Below are positions 8,015 through 17,137 of a stretch of DNA of 64,000 bases, piece after piece. Under the pieces are notes generated by a model. That model was not told where the DNA came from, searched no databases, and saw only the letters and a program-made list of their open reading frames with translations. How positions within the stretch are numbered: the stretch's first letter is position 1; the number at the start of each line of letters is the position of its first letter. This stretch comes from Bacteroidota bacterium (lineage in GTDB: Bacteria > Bacteroidota > Bacteroidia > AKYH767-A > 2013-40CM-41-45). The position numbers and the translations under genes are program-made. The stretch lies in assembly GCA_016713765.1 (NCBI GenBank), contig JADJON010000001.1, positions 2,356,001-2,420,000 on the forward strand. Reading direction: 5' to 3'.

Positions 8015-10579
8015 TCAATTATTTTCCTGCCCGGCCTCTCCGCTCGCATCCCCATCTGACTCCGCTTCATCAGAAGGTCCTTCCGGCGTAGCGCCCTCAA
8101 TGGCGGGAGTATCTTCCATCTTCGATTCTTCCTTATCCTCCACTTCCACCTTCGCAACCGAGGCGATTTCATCATCATCTTCCAGGCGGATCAGTCGAAC
8201 GCCCTGGGTCGCCCGGCCCTGAACCGAGATATCCTCTACCCCCATCCGAATGGTCAGTCCGTTTTTGGTGATGATCATCAGGTCGTCGTTTTCAACTACC
8301 ACCTTGATCGCAACCAGGTTGCCGGTCTTGTCGGTTATGTTGATGGTCTTTACGCCCTTGGCCCCCCGGTTCGTTTTCCGGTATTCGTCGATATCAGAAC
8401 GCTTGCCATAACCTTGTTCTGCTACAACCAATACCGACTCTTTGAGCGGGTCACTGACACATACCATGCCGATTACAGCGTCGTCATCTCCGTCGAGCGT
8501 GACGCCCTTCACTCCGATTGAATTTCGACCCATCGGACGCACAGTCTCTTCGTTGAACCGGACGAGCTTACCCTTACGTGTCGCGAGCATGATCTCGTTG
8601 GTGCCATTTGTAAGGCGGGCTTCCAGCAACTGGTCGCCGTCTTCGATCTGGATCGCGTTGATGCCCGACTGACGCGGACGGGAATACGCCTCCAGCGCTG
8701 TTTTCTTGATGGTCCCGTTACGGGTACACATCACAATGAAGTTGTTGTTGATATATGTTTCGTCCGAAAGATCCTTCACATTGATGAAGGCTTTCACTTT
8801 ATCGTCAGGTTGAATGCTGATCAGGTTCTGAATCGCTCGGCCACGACCGGTCTTATTGCCTTCCGGAATCTCGTAAACCTTCAGCCAGTGGCACCGGCCC
8901 TTCTCCGTGAAGAACAGGATGTAATTGTGTGTGGAGGCTACGTAAATATGTTCTACGAAATCTTCCTGCTTGGTCGAACTGCCACGAGCTCCGCGACCGC
9001 CCCGACCCTGCGTCCGGTATTCCGTTAACGCGGTCCGCTTAATATATCCCTGGTGGGAAATCGTGATGACCACGTCTTCATCCGCGATCATGTCTTCCAG
9101 ACTGATCTCGTCACCGGTATAGACGATCTCGGTCCGGCGTTCATCCCCATACTTTTCCTTCATCTCCCCGAGTTCATCCTTGATGATGTCCATCCGAAGT
9201 TTCTCATCCGCCAGGACATCCCGGTAATAATCAATAAGCTTCTTCAGTTCGGCATACTCATCCCGGATCTTATCGCGTTCGAGGCCGGTCAGGCGCTGCA
9301 GGCGCATCTCCAGGATCGCTTTGGCCTGGATCTCGGACAACTGGAAGGAGTTGATCAAGCCGTCCTGGGCGATCTGCGGGGTCTGAGAAGCCCGGATCAG
9401 GGCGATGACTTCGTCGAGGTGATCCAGTGCGATGAGGAGTCCCTCGAGTATGTGCGCCCGCTTTTCCGCTTCCGCCAGTTCGTACCGCGTACGGCGGATC
9501 ACCACTTCATGGCGGTGATTGACGTAGTTGACGATCAGGTCTTTCAGGTTGAGCGTCATCGGTCGCCCACCGACAAGCGCAACGTTGTTCACGCTGAAGG
9601 AAGATTGCAGCGATGTGAACTTGAAGAGGTTGTTCAACACCACATTACCGATAGCGTCACGACGCAATTCGTACACGATCCGTATCCCTTCCCGATCGCT
9701 CTCGTCGCGGATATCCGAGATACCTTCCAGTTTCTTTTCATTGATCAGATCAGCGGTTCGCTTGATCATCTCCGCTTTGTTGATCTGGAAGGGGACTTCC
9801 GTAACAACGATCCTTTCCCGGCCGTTGTCGGTTGTTTCGATCGTGGCACGTGCCCTGAGCACCACTTTGCCACGGCCGGTATGATAGGCCTCTTTCACGC
9901 CGGCGTATCCGTAAATGATACCGCCTGTCGGGAAATCGGGCGCCTTGATGATTCGAGCCAGTTCATCCAGCGTGATGTCGCGATTGTCGATATAGGCGAC
10001 TACACCGTCGATCACTTCCGTCAGGTTATGCGGCGCCATGTTGGTGGCCATACCTACCGCGATACCGGAAGCTCCATTTACCAGGAGGTTCGGAATCTTG
10101 GCCGGCAGCACGGTCGGCTCCTGTAAGGAATCATCGAAATTTAACGTGAAGTCTACGGTCTCCTTGTCGATGTCCGACAACATCTCCTCAGCCAGCTTTT
10201 TCAGCCTGGCCTCGGTATAACGCATGGCCGCCGGAGAATCGCCGTCCATCGAACCGAAGTTACCCTGCCCATCCACCAGCGGGTACCGCAAGCTCCAAAC
10301 CTGGGCCATCCGGACCATCGCATCGTAAACGGAACCATCGCCATGCGGATGGTATTTACCCAATACTTCCCCTACGATACGGGCGGATTTCTTATAGGGC
10401 CTGTTACTCAGTACACCCAGATCAAGCATGCCGTAGAGCACGCGACGGTGCACGGGTTTCAGGCCGTCCCGGACATCCGGCAACGCACGCGATACGATCA
10501 CCGACATCGAGTAATCGATGTAGGCGGTCTTCATTTCCTCTTCGATGTTGATCGGAATGATCTTTTCTCCGTCAGTCAT
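8015..10579 (-). CDS. gyrA: DNA gyrase subunit A
   Basis: 854 residues, full length. With GyrB it introduces negative supercoils using ATP. The N-terminal breakage-reunion domain has the active-site Tyr121 in [10 protein letters not shown] and the quinolone-determining region [18 protein letters not shown]. The C-terminal DNA-wrapping domain shows the repeated propeller blades and the GyrA box region with [11 protein letters not shown] typical acidic tail (residues about 815-854, rich in E, D, G) closes the protein. Position 82, the equivalent of E. coli Ser83, is Gly; the acidic residue equivalent to Asp87 (Asp86) is kept. It is divergent from clpC, an arrangement common in Bacteroidota. Confidence 0.98.
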   Translation of the reverse strand: MTDGEKIIPINIEEEMKTAYIDYSMSVIVSRALPDVRDGLKPVHRRVLYGMLDLGVLSNRPYKKSARIVGEVLGKYHPHGDGSVYDAMVRMAQVWSLRYPLVDGQGNFGSMDGDSPAAMRYTEARLKKLAEEMLSDIDKETVDFTLNFDDSLQEPTVLPAKIPNLLVNGASGIAVGMATNMAPHNLTEVIDGVVAYIDNRDITLDELARIIKAPDFPTGGIIYGYAGVKEAYHTGRGKVVLRARATIETTDNGRERIVVTEVPFQINKAEMIKRTADLINEKKLEGISDIRDESDREGIRIVYELRRDAIGNVVLNNLFKFTSLQSSFSVNNVALVGGRPMTLNLKDLIVNYVNHRHEVVIRRTRYELAEAEKRAHILEGLLIALDHLDEVIALIRASQTPQIAQDGLINSFQLSEIQAKAILEMRLQRLTGLERDKIRDEYAELKKLIDYYRDVLADEKLRMDIIKDELGEMKEKYGDERRTEIVYTGDEISLEDMIADEDVVITISHQGYIKRTALTEYRTQGRGGRGARGSSTKQEDFVEHIYVASTHNYILFFTEKGRCHWLKVYEIPEGNKTGRGRAIQNLISIQPDDKVKAFINVKDLSDETYINNNFIVMCTRNGTIKKTALEAYSRPRQSGINAIQIEDGDQLLEARLTNGTNEIMLATRKGKLVRFNEETVRPMGRNSIGVKGVTLDGDDDAVIGMVCVSDPLKESVLVVAEQGYGKRSDIDEYRKTNRGAKGVKTINITDKTGNLVAIKVVVENDDLMIITKNGLTIRMGVEDISVQGRATQGVRLIRLEDDDEIASVAKVEVEDKEESKMEDTPAIEGATPEGPSDEAESDGDASGEAGQENN

Positions 10580-10926
10580 GATGGCTAAACTTCAATTCAA
10601 AATTTTTCGGCTGGATAACCGTCTCTTCCTTTGTGTAAGGTTCCGGAAAAGTCGGTCCGCCGGGCCTTTCCGATACCCATCGGTAGGGCCAAAATGGCGC
10701 TTTTACTAGAAGCCCGAAGGTACGTAAAAATGCCGTTCCGGGGGCGTTTTTCGCAAACAGAAATTTGTTGATAAAAGCAACTGCCCGATTGGCAGTCCCC
10801 AAAAGCTAGCACGTTACTTGCAAACTAAATCCGCAAGAAAATCGGTAGTTTTGTTGAAAGAAATCGATGATTCGACCGAACTTGTCTACAGCCGGTTCGT
10901 TTTACATTAGAATCACAACCCCAAAC
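10580..10926. other. Divergent intergenic region between gyrA and clpC
   Basis: 347 bases with no convincing gene; short frames here lack any recognisable protein features. It must carry promoters for both genes. Toward gyrA, TACCTTCG on the minus strand (10722 to 10715) differs from TAnnTTTG by one base. Toward clpC, TAGTTTTG at 10846-10853 is an exact match. Confidence 0.6.
10846..10853 (+). promoter_or_regulatory. Candidate -7 element of the clpC promoter
   Basis: TAGTTTTG matches TAnnTTTG exactly and lies 73 bases before the chosen clpC start. The nearest TTG (10818-10820) is 25 bases away, longer than the usual 19-20, so the -33 box is uncertain. Confidence 0.45.
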
Positions 10927-13503
10927 ATGGAAGCCAAATTCTCACCGCGTGTCAAAGATGTAATCACCTTCAGTCGCGAGGAAGCCCTTCGCCTTGGACA
11001 CGATTACATTGGTACCGAACACCTCCTGCTGGGCCTCATCCGCGAGGGTGAAGGCATGGCCATCAAAATCCTGAAATCCCTCGGCATCAACCTGCAGGAA
11101 TTGCGGAAATCCGTTGAAAGCACTGTTCGCGGCAGCACGGCCTCGATCAACAACCTCAGCAATATTCCCCTGACCAAGCAGGCTGAGAAGGCACTCAAGA
11201 TCACCTATCTCGAGGCCAAAGTTTTCCGCAGTGATGTCATCGGAACAGAGCACCTGCTCCTGGCCATCCTGAAGGACGACGATAACATCGCAACCCAGAT
11301 CCTCAATCAATACGGTATCAGTTATGATATCGTGAAAGAGGAATTGGAGATCATCAAATCCAACTTCAAGTCGGAGACTCCCCAGAGCTCATCGGAAGAT
11401 GACCCCTACTCCAAAGACGATGAAGGTGGCGGTGGCAGCGGTTCGGGTATGGGTGGTAAGAAACCCTCCGACAGCAAATCCAAAACACCGGTTCTTGACA
11501 ACTTCGGTCGGGACCTCACCAAAGCTGCCGAAGAAGGTCGCCTCGACCCGATCGTCGGCCGTGAAAAGGAAATCGAACGCGTCTCGCAGATCCTCTCCCG
11601 TCGTAAGAAGAACAACCCGATCCTGATCGGCGAACCTGGCGTAGGTAAATCCGCCATCGCTGAAGGACTCGCGCTCCGCATCGTCCAACGGAAATGTTCA
11701 CGCGTCCTCTTCAACAAGCGGATCGTGACGCTCGACCTGGCTTCGCTCGTTGCCGGTACCAAGTACCGTGGCCAGTTCGAAGAACGCATGAAAGCGGTGA
11801 TGAACGAACTGGAAAAATCTCCGGATGTGATCCTGTTCATCGACGAGATCCACACGATCATCGGTGCCGGTGGCGCCTCCGGTTCACTCGATGCTTCCAA
11901 CATGTTCAAGCCGGCGCTTGCCCGGGGTGAGATCCAGTGCATCGGTGCTACTACCCTCGATGAATACCGCCAGTATATTGAAAAAGACGGTGCGCTTGAC
12001 CGTCGCTTCCAGCGTGTCCTGGTTGAGCCGGCTTCTGCCGACGAAACCCTGGAGATCCTGAACAACATCAAGGAGCGCTATGAGGAGCACCACAACGTGA
12101 ACTTCACGCCGGAAGCCCTCAAGGCCTGCGTAACGCTGACTAACCGCTACATCACCGATCGTTTCCTGCCGGACAAGGCCATCGACGCGCTCGACGAAGC
12201 GGGATCACGCGTACACATCACGAACATCCACGTCCCCAAGAACATTCTCGAACTCGAAGGCAAGATCGCCGATATCAAGAACGAGAAGAACCGTGTCGTC
12301 CGCAGCCAGAAATACGAAGAAGCAGCCAAACTCCGGGATACCGAGAAGCAGTTGCTGGAACAACTGGAGGTGGCCAAACGTCAATGGGAAGAAGAAACAA
12401 AGAGTCACCGCTACACCGTTTCCGAACAGGATGTCGCTGAAGTAGTGGCCATGATGACCGGCATTCCGGTCACCCGTGTGGCCCAGACCGAGTCGAACCG
12501 CCTCATTAAGATGGGTGAACTGCTCAAAGGCAGTGTGATCGGCCAGGATGAAGCGATCGCCAAGATCGTGAAGGCCATCCAGCGAAACCGCGCCGGATTG
12601 AAAGACCCGAACAAACCGATTGGAACGTTCGTCTTCCTCGGCCCCACCGGAGTTGGTAAGACCCAATTGGCCAAAGTCATCGCGAAATACCTGTTTGACT
12701 CGGAAGACGCGTTGATCCGCATCGACATGAGCGAATACATGGAAAAGTTCGCGGTATCCCGCCTGATCGGTGCGCCTCCTGGATACGTCGGTTATGAAGA
12801 AGGCGGTCAGTTGACCGAAAAGGTCCGCCGTAAGCCTTATTCGGTTGTACTCCTCGATGAGATTGAAAAGGCCCATCCGGATATCTTTAACCTGCTCCTG
12901 CAGGTATTGGATGAAGGTATGTTGACCGACAGCCTCGGTCGCAAAGTCGACTTCAAGAATACCATCATGATCATGACCTCCAACATCGGTTCCCGCCAGT
13001 TGAAGGACTTCGGTCAGGGTGTTGGATTCCAGACGACCTCGAAATCCAGTCAGGCCGACGAACACGCTCGCGGCGTAGTCGAAAATGCGCTGAAAAAGGC
13101 TTTCGCTCCCGAATTCCTCAACCGTATCGACGATGTGGTCATGTTCAACTCCTTGTCCAAGGAGGATATCCACAAGATCATTGATGTCGAACTCGTCCAC
13201 CTCTACAAACGTGTACAGGAACTCGGCTTCAAGATCGTTTTGTCAGGCGATGCCAAAGACTACATCGCCGACAAAGGCTTCGACCAAAACTATGGTGCCC
13301 GCCCATTGAAGCGCGCCATCCAGAAATACCTGGAAGATCCGCTGGCCGAAGAGATCATCAAGTCAGAAATCAGTGAAGGTGATACGATCGATGTCACCTT
13401 TGACAAGGAGAAGAGCGAATTGAAGATCGCGGTTGTGAAAGCTTCCACGCCTCCTCCTCCGGCTAAATCCGGCCCCGGTCGCAAGAAGAAGGATTCGGAA
13501 TAA
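10927..13503 (+). CDS. clpC: ATP-dependent Clp protease ATP-binding subunit ClpC
   Basis: 858 residues from the ATG that begins MEAKFSPRVKDVITFSREEA; twenty in-frame codons upstream (from 10867) are not conserved. ClpC is an AAA+ unfoldase that feeds substrates into ClpP. Order of parts: two N-terminal Clp-N repeats (residues 1-150), a Gly/Ser/acidic linker (about 160-200), first AAA domain with GEPGVGKSA and VILFIDEIHT, a middle domain with a UVR-like segment (QKYEEAAKLRDTEKQLLEQL), second AAA domain with GPTGVGKTQ, the VGF ClpP-docking tripeptide near residue 698, and the C-terminal ClpB-D2 small domain. The tail is Pro/Lys-rich. No ctsR or mcsAB genes accompany it, so regulation differs from Firmicutes. 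Confidence 0.96.
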   Translation: MEAKFSPRVKDVITFSREEALRLGHDYIGTEHLLLGLIREGEGMAIKILKSLGINLQELRKSVESTVRGSTASINNLSNIPLTKQAEKALKITYLEAKVFRSDVIGTEHLLLAILKDDDNIATQILNQYGISYDIVKEELEIIKSNFKSETPQSSSEDDPYSKDDEGGGGSGSGMGGKKPSDSKSKTPVLDNFGRDLTKAAEEGRLDPIVGREKEIERVSQILSRRKKNNPILIGEPGVGKSAIAEGLALRIVQRKCSRVLFNKRIVTLDLASLVAGTKYRGQFEERMKAVMNELEKSPDVILFIDEIHTIIGAGGASGSLDASNMFKPALARGEIQCIGATTLDEYRQYIEKDGALDRRFQRVLVEPASADETLEILNNIKERYEEHHNVNFTPEALKACVTLTNRYITDRFLPDKAIDALDEAGSRVHITNIHVPKNILELEGKIADIKNEKNRVVRSQKYEEAAKLRDTEKQLLEQLEVAKRQWEEETKSHRYTVSEQDVAEVVAMMTGIPVTRVAQTESNRLIKMGELLKGSVIGQDEAIAKIVKAIQRNRAGLKDPNKPIGTFVFLGPTGVGKTQLAKVIAKYLFDSEDALIRIDMSEYMEKFAVSRLIGAPPGYVGYEEGGQLTEKVRRKPYSVVLLDEIEKAHPDIFNLLLQVLDEGMLTDSLGRKVDFKNTIMIMTSNIGSRQLKDFGQGVGFQTTSKSSQADEHARGVVENALKKAFAPEFLNRIDDVVMFNSLSKEDIHKIIDVELVHLYKRVQELGFKIVLSGDAKDYIADKGFDQNYGARPLKRAIQKYLEDPLAEEIIKSEISEGDTIDVTFDKEKSELKIAVVKASTPPPPAKSGPGRKKKDSE

Positions 13504-13515
13504 CCGAACCGATTA

Positions 13516-13550
13516 AATAAAAAAGGCTGCCCGAAGGCAGCCTTTTTATT
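13516..13550. terminator. Bidirectional terminator between clpC and fabI
   Basis: AAAAAGGCTGCC pairs with GGCAGCCTTTTT around a CGAA tetraloop, flanked by A and T runs on both sides, so it can serve clpC (plus) and fabI (minus). Confidence 0.92.
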
Positions 13551-13573
13551 TAGATCAACAACAGAATCGCTGT

Positions 13574-14383
13574 TTATTTCCCAAAGCGGTCCATGATCGA
13601 CTGACTGATTCCGGTGGTCGAATATCCACCGTCGTGGTAGAGATTCTGCATCGTTACCATCCGGGTCAGGTCACTGAAGAGCGCTACGCAATACTCCGCA
13701 CAGGCATCCGCACTGGCGTTACCCAGCGGACTGAGTTCGTCCGCGAAATTGTAGAAATCGTCAAAGCCCTTGATGCCGGTACCAGCCGTCGTCTTCGTTG
13801 GCGACTGAGAAACCGTGTTGACGCGGACCTTCTTTGCTTTTCCGTAGTGGTATCCGAAACTGCGGGCGATACTTTCCAGCAGTGCTTTGATATCGGCCAT
13901 ATCGGTATAGAACGGAAACGTTCGCTGTGCCGCAATGTAGGTCAGCGCCACGACGCTACCCCATTCATTCATGGCGTCCAGCTTCATGGCTGCCTGCAAC
14001 ATCTTGTGTAACGACAAAGCGGACACATCGGCGCCTTTCAGGTAGTAGTCGTAATTGCTCTCGGTATAGGGAATGTTCTTACGGATGTTGACCGACATAC
14101 CGATCGAATGGAGTACAAAATCGATCTTCCCGCCCATTTTGTCCATGGCCCCCTGAAAGAGGTTGTTCAGATCTTCCATCGAAGTCGCGTCAGCCGGAAT
14201 AATCTCCGCTCCGGTCTCTTCGGCCAGCTTCTTGATCTCACCCATCCGCATGGCAATCGGAGCATTGGTGAGAATGATTTGCGCGCCTTCCTGGTGACAA
14301 CGTTGTGCCACTTTCCAGGCGATCGAATTGGAATCCAATGCGCCGGAAATGATTCCGCGCTTTCCTTTTAGGAGGTTATACAT
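13574..14383 (-). CDS. fabI: Enoyl-[acyl-carrier-protein] reductase [NADH]
   Basis: 269 residues. It reduces enoyl-ACP in the last step of each fatty-acid elongation round. The SDR fold has the FabI-type cofactor loop KGKRGIISGALDSNSIAWKV instead of the usual TGxxxGxG. Catalytic residues are visible: Tyr149 (TYIAAQRT), Tyr159 and Lys166 (FYTDMADIKALL), with the FabI Y-x6-K spacing; the substrate loop SPTKTTAGTGI follows. The protein ends with the GYSTTGISQ block usual for Bacteroidota FabI. It lies downstream of recN on the same strand, 39 bases away, and converges on clpC. Confidence 0.96.
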   Translation of the reverse strand: MYNLLKGKRGIISGALDSNSIAWKVAQRCHQEGAQIILTNAPIAMRMGEIKKLAEETGAEIIPADATSMEDLNNLFQGAMDKMGGKIDFVLHSIGMSVNIRKNIPYTESNYDYYLKGADVSALSLHKMLQAAMKLDAMNEWGSVVALTYIAAQRTFPFYTDMADIKALLESIARSFGYHYGKAKKVRVNTVSQSPTKTTAGTGIKGFDDFYNFADELSPLGNASADACAEYCVALFSDLTRMVTMQNLYHDGGYSTTGISQSIMDRFGK

Positions 14384-14422
14384 ACCGTTGGCTTGACTTA
14401 TTCGTTCGCAAGAATACGAAAT

Positions 14423-16087
14423 CTATTGGTTCAGGAGTTCGCGGGCGTTGGCCAGAGCATTGGCACCTGGTTTCTCACCGCTTAACATCCGGGCGATCTC
14501 CACTACCCGGTCGTCCCCATCCAGTCTTCTGACACGGGTGTTGGTCTTCTTCCCGCTTACTTCCTTGTGCACATACCAATGGGCATCACCTCGGCTGGCG
14601 ATCTGGGGAAGGTGCGTAATGCAGATAAGCTGGTGTTTACGCGAGAGGTTCCGCATCACATGCCCGATCCTGTATGCGGTTTCGCCGGATACACCCGTAT
14701 CGATCTCATCAAAGATCATGGTGGGGAGTTCCATCTCACCGGCGACCGCCGACTTCAGACACAACATGAGCCGGCTCAATTCACCACCCGAAGCCACTTT
14801 GTTGAGGTCCGCAAACGCCCCGCCCTTGTTGGCGCTGAAGGTGAATCGAATCTGGTCGATCCCGTAAGGACCCGGTTCGACCAAACGTTCCCCCGCATCG
14901 ATTTTCAATTTGGCATGCGGCATCGAAACATCCGACAACAGGCTGGAGATCTTTTTCTCGATGGTAGGAATGGCTGACCTGCGCTTTTCTGAAATTGCTT
15001 CAGCCTGTCGCATCAGAATATCTTGTTGCTGTTTCGTCGACACCTTTAGCGCCGCGATGCGCTCCTCCATACTTCCGATCGAGTCAAGTTTCAAACGCAA
15101 TTCATCCTGCAACGAAAGCAACTCGTCTTCCGTTTGTTTACGGTGCTTGTGTTGAAGCTTGTACAGGATGTCGAGCCGTTCCTGTATCTGTTCCAGCCGA
15201 GCCGGGTCGGATTGGAAATGAGCCGACAAACTTCCGGCTTCCGAGGCAATATCTTTTAGTTCGATCAGACTCGATTTGATTCGTTGCGCGAGCTCCTGTA
15301 TGCGGACATCGTATTTGGAAACCGAGTTCAGCCCCTGGATCAGGTTGTTCAACGGTCCAATTATAGCGTCTTCACCGGATTCCAGTGTCGTGGCGGCCGC
15401 GTCCAGGGTCTGACTGATCTCGCCGGCATGGGTCAGGGCACGCAGTTCCGCTTCAAGCGCCGGCTGTTCTCCCGCTTTCAACGCGGCTTCTTCCAACTCC
15501 CTAAACTGAAACCCGAGAAAATCCTTTTCGGACAACGCCCGCTCCTCGTCCTCGATCAGGCGAGAAAGTTCTTCGGTTGCAAGTTTCCATGCCTTGTATC
15601 CTTCCCGATAGGACTGTATTTCCGTTTGCATCCCCGAAAAAGCATCTACTACGGAGCGTTGAAAATCACGCTTGTTCAGCAACAAGGTCTCGTGTTGTGA
15701 GTGCACATCGACCAACAATTCTCCTAATTCCCTTAATTGTTGCAGGTTGACAGGTGTGTCGTTGACAAAGGCTCTGGACTTCCCTTCGGCCGAAATCTCC
15801 CGCCGAATGATCACACTCGATCCGTCATCCAGTTCATGTTCGGATAAGAACTGCCGCACCAGGCCGCCTTTCCGGGGTAGCCGGAATTCACCTTCGACAA
15901 TACACTTTTGGGACTTGTCGGACAATGCGGTGGTATCGGCCCGTTGACCCAGTATCATTGACAATGCTCCCAGGAGGATCGACTTACCTGCTCCGGTTTC
16001 ACCCGTGATCGTATTCATCCCCTCTTCCAACTGCAATTCCAGTTCATCGATAAGCGCGTAGTTGCGGATATTCAGGCGGTGTAACAT
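14423..16087 (-). CDS. recN: DNA repair protein RecN
   Basis: 554 residues, full length. RecN is an SMC-like ATPase that holds DNA ends together during recombinational repair of double-strand breaks. The N-terminal half carries Walker A (GETGAGKSILLGAL), the central part is coiled coil (about residues 150-370), and the C-terminal half has the ABC signature region ASGGELSRLMLCLK and Walker B IFDEIDTGVSG. It reads toward fabI on the same strand. A TAnnTTTG-like box is not exact here, and no LexA-type operator was recognised, so control is unknown. Confidence 0.96.
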   Translation of the reverse strand: MLHRLNIRNYALIDELELQLEEGMNTITGETGAGKSILLGALSMILGQRADTTALSDKSQKCIVEGEFRLPRKGGLVRQFLSEHELDDGSSVIIRREISAEGKSRAFVNDTPVNLQQLRELGELLVDVHSQHETLLLNKRDFQRSVVDAFSGMQTEIQSYREGYKAWKLATEELSRLIEDEERALSEKDFLGFQFRELEEAALKAGEQPALEAELRALTHAGEISQTLDAAATTLESGEDAIIGPLNNLIQGLNSVSKYDVRIQELAQRIKSSLIELKDIASEAGSLSAHFQSDPARLEQIQERLDILYKLQHKHRKQTEDELLSLQDELRLKLDSIGSMEERIAALKVSTKQQQDILMRQAEAISEKRRSAIPTIEKKISSLLSDVSMPHAKLKIDAGERLVEPGPYGIDQIRFTFSANKGGAFADLNKVASGGELSRLMLCLKSAVAGEMELPTMIFDEIDTGVSGETAYRIGHVMRNLSRKHQLICITHLPQIASRGDAHWYVHKEVSGKKTNTRVRRLDGDDRVVEIARMLSGEKPGANALANARELLNQ

Positions 16088-16160
16088 GGCAGGGTGAAAT
16101 TACAAAAGGCGATGCGGTTATCGATCCGCAAATAGTAGAATTTCAATCAACAACATAAAA

Positions 16161-16183
16161 AAAGCCGGCTCTTGGCCGGCTTT
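16161..16183 (-). terminator. Terminator of the DUF4412-like gene
   Basis: AAAGCCGGC (16161-16169) pairs with GCCGGCTTT (16175-16183) across five bases. On the minus strand the stem is followed by a long T run, placing it after the gene ending at 16205 and before recN. Confidence 0.88.
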
Positions 16184-16204
16184 GTATATCGGATCCCCTT
16201 AGAA

Positions 16205-16876
16205 TCACTTAACGCCTTTCATGTTTTCTTTCATTTCTTTCCAGGTGGTACGCTGGTAACCGTCCGGAATCATGAATTGGCTGTCGTCCACCTGAAGTTC
16301 TTCAATGCTGCGTGCGCTCATTTTCATGGACATTCCGTTCTGGATGGTCTCGAACTCGAGCATGAATCCGTCGATACCATCTACCGTGGAGGCAAATGAG
16401 TTATTGGCCAGCAGATCCTGGGTGTACCAGACATCATACGAGACCTTGCCGTCTTTGCCTTCCTGCGTCACGGTAGCCTTATTGCAGGTGTGGCCGGCGA
16501 TAACCTTGGTGTCGCTCGATTGCTTGACAACCGGCTTGGGCATGGAACTACGCTCATTCTCCATATCAGCCTTGTTCATGGCGATGGCCATTTTATTTCC
16601 CATCATATCCATCAGCATGGTTCCTTCGCCGAGTTTATGGTCGGAAATGACCACGTTGGTACCCATCGGCATGGAAACTTCCACACGCGACATCTGGCCT
16701 TTGAAGTACATGATGGATTGGGTGGGCAACATGGCCAGAGTCTGCTGATCCATTTTGCTGTTCGGGTACGAAATGTCAAAAACGACTTTGCCCTGCATGA
16801 TCTTGTTCTCCCACTGGGCGAAAACGGAGGTGCAGGCGACCAGGGAAACGAACAGGAAAGAGAGGAGTTTTTTCAT
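16205..16876 (-). CDS. Secreted DUF4412-like protein
   Basis: 223 residues from the ATG at 16876 (MKKLLSFLFVSLVACTSVFA is a clean signal peptide; upstream in-frame codons are not protein-like). The mature part is mostly beta strand: an opening MQGKVVFDISYPNS, methionine-rich central blocks (GTMLMDMMGNKMAIAMNK), and IAGHTCNKATVTQEGKDGK followed by DVWYTQDLL. The pattern (reporting a cleavable surface state, a GxxCxKA core and a VWYT strand) fits the DUF4412 group and resembles LolA-like lipid-binding folds. Function is unknown. It has its own -7 box and terminator, so it is probably a single-gene unit. Confidence 0.7.
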   Translation of the reverse strand: MKKLLSFLFVSLVACTSVFAQWENKIMQGKVVFDISYPNSKMDQQTLAMLPTQSIMYFKGQMSRVEVSMPMGTNVVISDHKLGEGTMLMDMMGNKMAIAMNKADMENERSSMPKPVVKQSSDTKVIAGHTCNKATVTQEGKDGKVSYDVWYTQDLLANNSFASTVDGIDGFMLEFETIQNGMSMKMSARSIEELQVDDSQFMIPDGYQRTTWKEMKENMKGVK

Positions 16877-16907
16877 CGTGATGGATGTTTGGCGTTGAGG
16901 TTTACTA

Positions 16908-16915
16908 CAAATATA
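16908..16915 (-). promoter_or_regulatory. Candidate -7 element for the DUF4412-like gene
   Basis: Reads TATATTTG on the minus strand, an exact TAnnTTTG match 31 bases before the ATG. The -33 region has only a weak TTTTC. Confidence 0.5.
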
Positions 16916-17137
16916 AGCCTTCTTTCGGCATTGAAAACGGGTGCACCCCACGGCTTTTTGGCGGACGTCCAACAATCGGTTGTGAATGGTTCGTTCCTAT
17001 ATCTTACACTCGTTCAATACCGTAGGCCATGATACCGTTCAATTTCCGGTAAAACACTGTTCATATCTTTTAACTACATCGATCCCCTTATCCGGGCGCC
17101 AATTCTACTTTTAAAAACTATAAAAATCGCAGAATTC

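Noticed and set aside
9053..10126. Open frame of 357 codons opposite gyrA
   Set aside because: GyrA is unmistakable on the other strand; the frame has no protein-like features.
10867..10926. N-terminal extension of ClpC
   Set aside because: Twenty in-frame codons are possible but the conserved protein starts at MEAKFSPRVKDV (10927).
12205..13200. Open frame of 331 codons opposite clpC
   Set aside because: Shadow of the conserved AAA domains on the plus strand.
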